A stretch of 64,000 nucleotides of DNA, taken from contig NC_134842.1 in the NCBI RefSeq assembly GCF_965363235.1, positions 33,108,958 to 33,172,957 on the forward strand. Reading direction: 5' to 3'. The translations under genes and the position numbers were made by a program. The notes under the pieces were generated by a model. The model did not search any database and had not been told where the DNA came from. It saw nothing but the letters and a program-made list of their open reading frames with translations. Source of the DNA: Mytilus galloprovincialis. Its lineage: Eukaryota > Mollusca > Bivalvia > Mytilida > Mytilidae. This document shows positions 31,619 through 43,600 of this stretch, one piece after another (position 1 is the first letter of the stretch; every line of letters begins with the position of its first letter).

Positions 31619-34600
31619 ATGGCGGGTAATATTGAAAGTCCCCTATTAATCAGAAATGAAAATGGATTTTCACCCTCAGGTATTTATTATTAATGTGCAT
31701 CTCTTTTTGAAACACTTAAGATTGACTATTTATACTGGCTAGTGACATTGCATTTTAATTGCTACATTGAAAAAATAGTGTTGTGGAAAGTCAGTGAGAT
31801 AATACTAATAGTTTATTTTTGAGTAGATAACAAGGGTTCAATTAGTCCAAATGTACCAGTGATAAATAAAACCTGACAAGTTTGAAAATACACAGTCACT
31901 TCTATGATCCAAAGAAAGAGACGCACAGCCTGTCAACTGTCACAATATACCACACTAGTCACTTATGCTTAAGCATGAAAGCAAATTTACAAAATTTTGA
32001 GAAATTTGATTTGGCAGGTAAGATTCAATTAATACAGGGTGTGTTTTTATTGGTTAGTTTAATGCCCTGATGTCAGTGTCGTTTCCTAAGACACATTAAT
32101 TTGGTTTCCAGACAATAACTTTAGTTTAAGTGAATAGATCTGTATGAAATGTATTCAGAAGGTTCAATACCACAAAAAGGAAGGTTGGGATTTATTATGG
32201 GGATGATGGTCCCAACCGTTTAGATAAAAGGGGCCCAAAACAAGCATTTTTGGTATCCGGTCGTTCCGGCCCCAAACCGATCCGGCCCCAAGTCAATCCG
32301 GCCCAAAGTCGATCCGGCCCAAGTCGATCCGGCCCACGTCGATCCGTCCCCACGTCGATCCGGCCCCATAATAAAATATGAATTGACTATATTGATTTTG
32401 GAGGAATTTGTCACACAAACTTTAACAGTATAAATGAAATTTGAAAAAAGTATCCGATCGATCATGGATGACAACAGGTCAGTGAAGTATTGGAGTACCA
32501 GTTAAAGAACTATTTTAAAACGATATGAAAATTAGTGTTATTGTGTCTGTTTGTATCACAGTTTCTACATTTTTAAATTATGAAGTTATTTTCCATGATA
32601 ATTTTTACTTTGAATTTCATGGCGATTTTTATTTTATTCAGTTCACAAACAGAATAGCTAAATAAATATTTACAGTCCAATGGACCTATAAAATTTAACG
32701 CATCATTATGACTTATTTAATCAAATCATTAGTCTATAATTGGTTTGTTTATTCAACAATTGTCTGATGATTGTGAACTAAGGTAATGCCACTCGTAATC
32801 ACTTAATTCAATCCAATGCTGATTAATTAAAGTTACGTAATCTGTTTTTCAACAAGGTCTTTATAGTTTGATCTTCTGGTTGGTGTATATCTTAATAATT
32901 ATTTGTATTTTTTTAGGTTACATCATAGGCTTCTATAACATATAAAAATATTCTATTCTATTCTATAACACTTTTTTTTGTAACATCGGATATGGCCGTC
33001 AATTTATTTTTCTTATTTTGACAATATTTTGAATAGTTGTGTGTAGATAAAAAAAAAAAAAAGTCAAAGAAAACAACAAAACAATGACATTGAATGCACG
33101 TTTTCACTCTCTAAAATATAATATCAGCACTCTTTTATAGAAAGGATTCGGCAAATCAAACAACATTTCTCAATTTTAGAAATTTTAAGAACTTAAAAAG
33201 AAAAACAAAGTTTATATGTATCAGCTTGGGGATCGGCTTGTACCGTTCATGTATGTAACTATTTGTTATTACATGTTACACAAGATGAAAGACTTGTTAG
33301 GATCACAGTCAATTGAAAGAAAATGCTAATTACTGCTGATTAATGTTGATGTCTGAATTCTTTTATATACGTTTTAATATAATTATACCAAATAATCTTG
33401 AAAACTTGTAATAAAGACATAATCAACCTAGTTGTTTTATACTCATCTAAAGAAAATATTTTTCAAAGGCCTTTTTTACTTTTTTTTTACCGTACACCTT
33501 TAGCATTATAATAAAAATAATAAACATTTATGAATTACAATTAATATATATTTATTTTTATTCCTTAGAAATTATTTTTTTTATTGGGGCCGGATCGACT
33601 TTACATATGGGCCGGATCGACGTGGGGCCGGATCGACGTGGGCCGGATCGACTTGGGCCGGATCGACCCGAAAGCGCATTTTTCTAGTTTCAAAATAATT
33701 TCTAGTGTATTAAGTATTTTGATTGCTCTGAAATTGTACCACAATGTTTAATACCACAAGTAGAAGGTTGGAATTTATTTTGCACGGTTTTGGTGCCAAC
33801 AGTTTAGAAACCTAAGGGCCAAAAACAAGTATTTTTGTAGTTAAATCAAATCCAGGCAATAACTTGTGTTTAAGTGAATGGATCTCTCTGAAATTGTACT
33901 ACAAGGTTTCATACTACAAAGGAAAGGCTAGGATTGAGTTTGGGGGTAATTGCACCATTGTGAATTCTAAAAGATAGAGGGGGGGGGTTCTCTATTTTTT
34001 TTAGTTCATATTTTTTTCAAAATTTTTCAAATTTTAAATTTTTTGAAAAGTTTCAAGAAGAAATCTTCAATTGCACAGGGTTGCACGATAAATTTATCCT
34101 TGTCAGACCAATTCTATTTTTGTGTCAGAAACGTTATTATGTAAAAAAAAAATTATCAAAATTCAAATTCAGACATTCTCAAGCTTGAATTTTGTGTCTA
34201 AATTTGCTAACTGTTCAGGAATCGACATTTGGGGTCGTTTCAGGTTTATATAGAAACCTTTGATCAATTTTAATGAAATAAAACTATACATATCAATAAG
34301 ATGTAAAATGCTCTTCATTGTTCAGTAATAAAAAGTATGATGCCCGAGGAACAACAGAAAAAAGGAACAGGCGTCAATAAAAAAGGGCGGAAGCTGCCCT
34401 CTTCAAAGGTTGTAGCTAGAACACTGTTTATTTTGGTTTTTAATGTCTATTTCAGATGAAGACCAATATGATGTTCCATCAAACAGAATACACAGTAATG
34501 GTGACTCTATTTATGATGTAAACAATGGTTTTGGATCTAACCATCAGATTTTGGAGGGCCAGGGCACTCCATACCATGCCATCACTAGACGACATAAACA

Positions 34601-37600
34601 GTATAAAACTTGGGAACTGAATTACCAAGAGGCAGCTATATATCTGCAGGAAGGGGAAAACAATGATAAATATAGTACACATCCCAGAGACTTTAATGCT
34701 TTGCCAGCGTATAAAATTGCTCACAAGAAAATTTTCTATGCTTTAGACTTATTTGCAGCACTGCTGGTAATGGGATTAGCTGCCTGTGAACGACCAGCAG
34801 TGCCATTTTTAACTCTCCCTGTAGGGGTAAGTTACCATGTAATTGTTAATTGTTATTGTCTTTTTAATTATTGACTGGTAAATTCAACAAGCATTTTCAG
34901 AAAGCTCAAGTCTTTTGATTATAAAAATTTCCAGCAAATTTAAACTGAGTCTTTTATGAAGGAAAGGAAAATACAGTATCATTTTCATTGTATGTTTTTC
35001 ATTGCCTTTGTAAGATGTGCTAGTCTTATTCTTTAAAAAAATATTGTTAGTGGTCAGATATCAACTTTTTACCATAAATAATTCAAATCATGACAGAATC
35101 ATGAAAATCAGACTGAATAAGCAGAAAGCAAGCATAAACATGTATATATATATAAAGCCATTTATTAGTTTTCTCACTTTAAATTAAAGTTTAATTTATG
35201 AAATACCTTTGTGCAACAATAATATAGATTATGGCTCCTGGAAAATGTACAGTTAAGTCAGGTATAAAATGTGTCTTTGTATTAGATGTATTATACAGGT
35301 TCATGGATCACTGGAATTGTTTGGACTTTTGATATTAGCCTTAGAGTTAGGAATACGCATGAAGTGGTTAGGATTCAGAACATTCATCAAACATAAAAGA
35401 ACTCTTATAAAGGTATGTAGATTTATTAATGATTTTTGTCGAGCCTGCAACTTTTGTTGCAGAAAGCTCGACATAGGGATAGTGATCCGGCGGCGGCGGC
35501 GGTGTTAGCTCACTTCTTAAAAGCTATATATTTTAGAAGGTGGAAGACCTGGATGCTTCATGTTTTGTATATAGATGCCTCATGTTACGAAGTTTCCGTC
35601 AGTCACATGTCCAATGTCCTTGACCTCATTTTCATGGTTCAGTGACCACTTGAAAAAAAAGTTCAGAATTTTTGTAACGTTGAATTCTCTCTTATTATAA
35701 GTAATAGGATAACTATATTTGGTATGTGCGTACCTTGCAAGGTCCTCATGCCCGTCAGACAGTTTTCACTTGACCTCGACCTCATTTCATGGATCAGTGA
35801 ACAAGGTTAAGTTTTGGTGGTCAAGTCCATATCTCAGATACTATAAGCAATAGGGCTAGTATATTTGGTGTATGGAAGGACTGGAAGGTGTACATGTCCA
35901 ACTGGCAGGTGTCATCTGACCTTGACCTCATTTTCATGGTTCAGTGGTTATAGTTAAGTTTTTGTGTTTTGGTCTGTTTTTCTCATAATTTATGCAATAG
36001 GTCTACTATATTTGTTGTATGGAATGATTGTAAGGTGTACATGTCTAGCGGGCAGATGTCATCTGACCTTGACCTCATTTTCATTGTTCAGTGGTCAAAG
36101 TTAAGTTTTTAAGTTTTGATCTTTTTATTTAATATTATAAGCCAAAGGTCAACTATATTTGGTGTATGGAAATATATTATGATCTATATGTCAGTCCCGC
36201 AGGTTTTATTTGACCATGACCTCAATTGCACGGTTCATTGGACAGTGTTAAGTTTTTGTGTTTTGGTCTATTTTTCTTAAACTATAAGTAATAGGTCAAC
36301 TATAATTGTTGTATGGAAGCATTGTTAGCTGTACATGTCTACCTGGCATGGTTCATCTGACCTTGACCTCATTTTCATGGTTCATTGGTCTTTGTTTAAC
36401 TATCTTGGTTAAAGTTAAGTTTATGTGACAGTTGTAATAACGCTTTATACTTAGGACTATCAACATAATATCAATGATTAGTAAAGAAGGCGAGACATTT
36501 CAGTGTGTGCACTCTTGTTTTTTGTATCAATAGAAATAATTATTTATAGACAAATGATTATTTTTATGCCCCAGTTTTTCGGTGTTTGTGCGTCTGTTCG
36601 TTTGTTACTCCTTTCCTTTGTCTGTCATGCTTCAGGTTACAGTTTTTGGTCAAGGTAGTTTTTGGAAAATGACGCAGTCATTGTTCCATTACTGGCGACC
36701 TGAACTTCATTACATTTCTCTGCCTACCGCGCTTGGTTTCGTATTTACTATTTTCTATACAAACTGGAATCTGCTTGTGTTATCATTAATTATGCATGAG
36801 AGGTCATTGTGTAGTAATCAGAACCAGTTTACAAACTAACTGGTTTCTGCTTGTATTCCACTACACTCGGACAAAGTGTTGTAGTTTGACGGGAACCAGT
36901 TTAGAATTTGTAAACTACAAAACGTAATCGGTTATTGTTCATTCCGTTTTGGTGTTTCATACCGACTTTTATGGTTTGAATAAGCTTAAGACCCTTCAAA
37001 CATTAATGTGATAGGTATATTAAAGACTGTTTTACAAAAGGATGGAACTGTTTTGCTTTCAAAGTCGTACTATAGTGATATCTGTTATGTACGGATTTCC
37101 ACTCTCACCGGTTAATTTCTTTTTTTACACGTGCTTTTGAAACTTCCTGTTTAAACATCGCAAGTTTTAAAATTGTTTTTTGAGTGAATTTAACTTATTT
37201 TAACAATCATGAAGCGTTCCAGAATCATTTTCAAGCCGTTTCTTTTTCTCTTTGATGATGGAAAATAGGTTTTTCTCAAGAAAATACTGCAAACGATCGC
37301 AGGGGAATTGAAACGTACAAGTCAAGTCGGCACCTGGTTAAATTGGCATCTAGTCAAATCGGCACCTATTTGACGTCAATTCGGCATCCAATAATATTTG
37401 TTATAATATTTTCTATTCAATTAATTAATAACTGTTACCAAGTACATAGTGAATATGTTGTTGTGTATTTAGGTAAACAACGAAACCAAAGTGAAATTAT
37501 GTTGTTGTGTATAAAGGTAAACAACGAAGCCCTTACCCAAGCTGTTGTTTTAACAATTAGACAATTATTAAAAAAAAAATGGAAAACTATGAGTCCCTTT

Positions 37601-40600
37601 CAATAAATCAAACTTTCATGCCAAATAGTAAGCAAATTTAAGGTGTTTTTTTTTTCAGTAAAGTTTAAAAAGCATTAAACAAACAATCCTGTAAAATGCT
37701 CAACTGGTTTAAATAATGCATAAAAATATCCAATATCTCATGTATTAGTCCAAATAATTATGACGTCTGGCAAGGCTATTTTATTTTTTTTCTGTGACGT
37801 CTTCCTACGAAGTTCTTAGGAAGGCGTCCCAGAAAAAAATTAACATAGCCTTGCGGTCATAGAAAGGTGTCCCAGAATAAAATTAAAAAAGCCTTGTCAG
37901 ACGTAATAATTATTTTGACTACTCATATATATATCATTAAAAATACACCAAAAATGTCATTTAGTTGAGAAAAATAAATTTATACAAAATGTACAATGAA
38001 CACCCAAAAATGTGAAAGTTAGTATTTAACTCTTTTTGCTTAAATACTGAAAAAAATTCTGGCAACCCCTTACTTATTTTTACTCTTTTTGCTTAAAATA
38101 CTGTTAAAATATATATTTAACATGGATGACGAATTGACTAGATCAGGTGTCGATTTAACCAGGTGCTGATTTGTCCAGGTGCCGGTTTGACTAGAATTCT
38201 TTGACAAATGTTTGAAATTACCTGAGTTTCATTAGACCTTTGATAACAGTAACAAAAAGATTATTTACTTAATATTTTGTGGTATCAGGTCTGTTTGCGT
38301 CCAATACACTTTCGCACCTTGCAGGTTTGCACCTCGCACGTTCGCACCCAAGGTCCGTTCGCACTCTACTCATTCGCGCTCAATTTTAATTCAAATTCAA
38401 GTTGAATAATTGGAAAATCATGATTGTTGTTTTAAATTGCTTTGGTGTAAATACTGAATGTATTTATAGCTTGGTATGAGTAAAACATTGAAGATTTTAA
38501 AGGAAAAACACAAAAGATAATTGTTTTTAACAGCTTGGTCCCTTTGATCTGAAACAACGAAACAATAAAATATAGGAACCAAAATATAGCAATCCACTAT
38601 TATAACCAAAACATGATAAAATCTATTCAACACACAGAAAAAAACATAGTCAGAATCTCACTTCATTTTGAAAGAAGTCAATGAAACAAAGTTATAGCAA
38701 CCAAAACATGATTAAGAGTTATTCAACACAAAATAAAACGTTGACAAAATACCACTTTTATTAGAAAGGATTATTATTATTTTTAACAATACGCTATCCA
38801 AAACATGATTAAGATTTATTCAACACAAATAAAAATGCTGTCTCACTTTATTTTGAGACAATGACAACAATTATACTTATAAGAAAACACTTGCTTACAG
38901 AGTTATTAAACACAAAACCAATTAAGATTGGGTACGAACATTTAGGGTGTGAAAGTGAAAGGGGGCGAACATGAGTGGGCGCGAACGACCCGGATTCAGA
39001 CTATGTACCAGTGAGAAATATACAAGCCTTTCTACGGTATTTATTTGTACAATTCAGGTAGTCTTGACCTATTCATTTGTCTTAAAAAAACAGCCAGTTG
39101 TCACCTTCACTTCACACACACACATATATACGAATATCAATTATATGCTTACGAGACATGTTGCATTGTTAAACTAATTACGGTATGTGAAAATCAAGAC
39201 TTGCATAAAAACTATCCCAATATTAGAGACAGTGGCGTCATTTTTCTTCAGAGCTTTCAGCTCTTTGATTAATGAAGTTGAAGTCCAATCAACTTGAAAC
39301 TAAGTATACCTGTACCCTATGGTATGATCTTTCTAATTTTAATGCAAAATTAGAGTAAGTTTGATGCAAAATTTCAAGGTCCACTGAACATAGAAAAGGA
39401 TAATGCGAGTGGGGCATCTGTGTAATATGGACACATTCTAGTTTTAATGATAGTACAAATTTAACTGAAAGTTAATAATAAAATTATTTTTCAGAGTTGT
39501 ACTTTGATCATCGTATTTATAGAGACTATAGTTGTGATAATACGACAGCATAACCATTTTAGAGTCACAAGATCACTGAGGCCATTGTTTCTCATAGATA
39601 CATACTACTGCAGAGGGGTCAGAAGGTATGTTTGTTAATATTAAATTTTACCAAATTGTTGAAGCGATAATTTCTAATCATGCTGATAGAGGGGTCATTG
39701 AATATTCAGCAGTATAATATTGTGTGCTATGGAATTTTGGAGAGACTAACTACTTGCAATACTCTATTATGGTCAAGGTACCCATATTTCATGGTTCACT
39801 GATTTGACACATTGTGTATATTTAAGTTTTACATCAATCAGAGTTCAGGTTTTAGACACAAACTGACTTACAATCATATAACTTGTTTTTAAGAATGCAT
39901 TATTTCACTGTTTCACAGATTCAACATAATTATGGAAATGGATTAAAATAGAGTTTTCTTGTCCTTCTATATATAGCTAGATCTTCTTAAAGAACAGTTA
40001 TTTTAAAGAGTTCACATCAATCTTAAGTGTTTATAATTTCCCTCTTAAGAAACACTTTAGAATTTAGATTACTTTAGTTTCTCTGAGTGACAGGAAGCAA
40101 CCAGTTCAAATAAATATTGATTAAATTTTATCCTTATTTTCAAAATTCCAATTAAATTTTAACTGAACTAAAATGATGTACTAGCTAAGTGTTTTATAAA
40201 TAAAGTTCAAGGATTTTCATTTCAATCTAGAGCTTTTATTATTTAATATTTTAAAATATTCCAACAGAATTTACAGTATGTGTCTAATGTTATTAGCTCA
40301 CATGGCCCAAATAAACTCATCATAGATACCAGGACTAAATTTTCTATATACGCCAGACGCGCATTTCGTCTACAAAAGACTCATCAGTGACGCTTGAATC
40401 CAAAAAAGTTAAAAAAAAGAGTAAAATAAAGTACGAAGTTGAGCATTGAGATCCAAAATTCCTAAAAGTGTTGCCAAATACAGCTGGGCTATTTTAATCA
40501 CACGCTGTCTGTTAACATTTACCAAGATTTCCTTTGAAACTACCAGTCTAATTGGAACCAAACTTTGTAACATTCATGCCAAAATATGTTGTATAAGGCT

Positions 40601-43600
40601 TTACCATCTGTTTTACCTTTTGTCATGTGTATATTAGCTGTATTTGGCAGAACTTTTAGGAATTTTTGTCTTTAATGCTCTTCAACTTCGTACTTTATTT
40701 GGCCTTTTTAACTTTTTTGGATTCAAGCGTCACTGATGAGTCTTTTGTAGACGAAATCCGCGTCTAGCGTATATACAAAATTAAGTCCTGGTATCTATGA
40801 TGAGTTTATTTTCTACATTTAAAAGCTGAAATTGTTTTGTTTTGTATTTATTTCAGAACATTCCGACAGATTTTACAGTCCATGCCACCTATTATAGACA
40901 TGTTGTTGTTGTTATTGTTTTTCATGTTGATATTTTCTATATTAGGTAAGCTCTATATTACATCTGTAAGTAAGCCTATTGAACCCTAAAACTTTTATCT
41001 TATTGAGAGTGAAAAACATCACCTGATTGAAATTTCAAACTGAGACAGTATTACAGAAGCAAAAACAACATAAAAGCAATGAACAAACAATTGAAGATCA
41101 AATTAAGATGTGGTATTATTGCCAATGAGACAACATTTTGCCAGAGACCAAATGAAGTATTAGAAGCTGAAGTATGTTAATAGGTCAAATTTAGACAAGT
41201 AAATTCTATGTGGTATAAACTAATAACATTTCCAATTTTCAGTTAATTTTCATAGATAAAATCATAATTCTTGCATGTACATTTCATAGCATGGAAGTTT
41301 ATGTATCAAATATTAATTTAAGGAGGCTCGAGGGTATAAAAATTTCAGAAAAAAATCAAACATTTGTTTTTCATTACAAATTTTATTTATTTCCTTTTGT
41401 AGTTGCTACTTTATCATATGGTACAAAAATCATTCAAAACAATCACTTCGTGTTGGCCCCAGATGACTTTCAAAATGTATACATCAGTGAAAAAGTTCCA
41501 AATTATCTCCCTTTGGTGTAAAAATGCCATTTTTTGGCTCTAAAATTGAAATATCTTTTTCAACTCATCGGTGACCTATCTTTTTTAATATAATTTCCAT
41601 ATAAGCTGTACTTAAACTAAATTATTGTAAAATTTTAGCGATTTCTGTAATAAATTTCCCTTTTTTTATTTCGATATTACCTTTATTTCTCCTATTACTT
41701 CAACAGAAAAAAACCACCTTTACAAAAATGTATGCTTCTTTCGAAGGCAGATTGTGAGCAAAAATGAACGGTGACCCCACTTTTTTATTTTATTTTTCTA
41801 TTAACTATAAGATAAAGTTCATTTATAGAAAAATATAGAGAAATCCTATATAAATGATTTAGACCCGCGAACCCCCTTAAAGTTAACTAGAGCCTGTGAG
41901 GTGATGGTTTAGGTAAACTAGGATGACAGCTAGAAATAAGATAAAAGTTAATGTGTTGCTGTAATGTACAGATTTATAGTGCCTATCATTTTTGACAATG
42001 AAATCACTTCCAGAAAATTTTACTGTAAAAATATAATTAAAAGTCTTAAAAAAAGAAATCTTACATATTGCTTTGTACAGTAGCGAAAAAAACTGGAAAC
42101 CATTATAATATGAAATAAATAAAATATTATTCATTCTTTAAAAAAATAATATGAAAATCAATGTTAATGTTAATATTATATACACATGGTTTAATTGTAG
42201 GGTTTTATTTATTTTCTGGGATTCATGGGGATGCAGTAAGTATGAATATTTGTTATAAAATATAAAAACAACAAGTTCCTGTTATAAATTTCAAACGTTC
42301 AAAGCTTTTTTTCTGGATTTATTATCTCCAGGTATGCTCAAAGGCGAAAATTTACAAGCCAAGGGTATATATAAACATCATAGATACCAGGATTGAAATT
42401 TTGTATTTGCCCCGGACCAGACACGAGTTTCGTCTACAAAAGACTATCAGTGACGCTCGAATTTAAAAAAAACAAAAAACATTTGTAGACCTATATAAAC
42501 AAAAAGGACATCAAATAAATAGCCAAATCACTATCTCAAAGTTCAACTTTGCCTGACACTTTTATGTATATAGGTATTCAAGTATTTCTGTTCATTTTAA
42601 TTGTGTAGACCAATTTAGTTTAAAGTTGTAGAGTTATTCATTGAAAATATAAATGAATTTTATTTCTCATAAAGTACAAATTACATAGTTACAGAGAATA
42701 TATAAACAATACATTAAATATTGAAGCACATGTGAACAATACAATCATAAACATTAAATTACAAACTAACCAGAAGGAGTGACCCTCACATTTATAATTT
42801 TTATAAATCTACAAAGTTTTTCAAGAACAATATAATTATTAGAGCTCATCAATTGTTGATATTTATAAATATTTGGACGATGAGTACAATAGTATGGTAA
42901 CAACATCTTTCTTTCTTGATTCAGAGCATTACATGACGTAACATAATGATATTCATCACCTACGTCTCTTGATTCGCAAAGATGGCACAACCTATCATTT
43001 CTTGATATGTTATTCCACCTTCCCGTCTCGATAGGTAATTGGTGACTCCCAAATCTAAATTTACACAATATAAATTGATTATATATTGATAATTTGGAAA
43101 AATAGCTTTCTAATTTAATATCAGTTTTAAAAATTCTATAACATAAGCGTTTAGGAGTAGTGTTAATTTCGCTTAGGCAATTCTGCAAAAACTGGTCTTT
43201 AAGTTTCAACTCAATACTTTTAATTACCCATGTATCTAACATTTGGTTCAACCAGATATTTGACATTCCACAGGTATCAAAAACACTTTTTACAAATGAT
43301 ATCCATTTACAGTTAAGACCATAGTTATGAAAATACAATAGTTTATATAAAAGACATGAAATTTTACTTTCTTTACCACATAGTAATCTACATAAGAAAC
43401 TAACCATACGAACTTTGACATTAACAATTACAGGATAATTACCCAATTCCGCATAAACAATACAGCTAGGTTTACTCTGTTTTAAATGAAGAACAAGCTT
43501 ACAAAATTTTAAATGTACACGTTCTATCAATTCAAAATTTTCAAATCCCCAAATTTCAGAACCATAAAGAAGAATAGGTAAAACTATCTTATCAAACATG

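Noticed and set aside
34443-34455. ATG at 34443 as the TPCN1 start
   Set aside because: The frame there begins in intron sequence; TTTCAG|ATGAAGACC is an acceptor, and the 61-nt exon at 31619 joins in the right phase with its own ATG.
36567-39440. One dispersed repeat split in two halves by a 2.6-kb insertion
   Set aside because: The halves at 36567 and 39268 are complementary parts of the family, but the intervening elements B and C have their own ends and other sequence lies between, so independent truncated copies are as likely.
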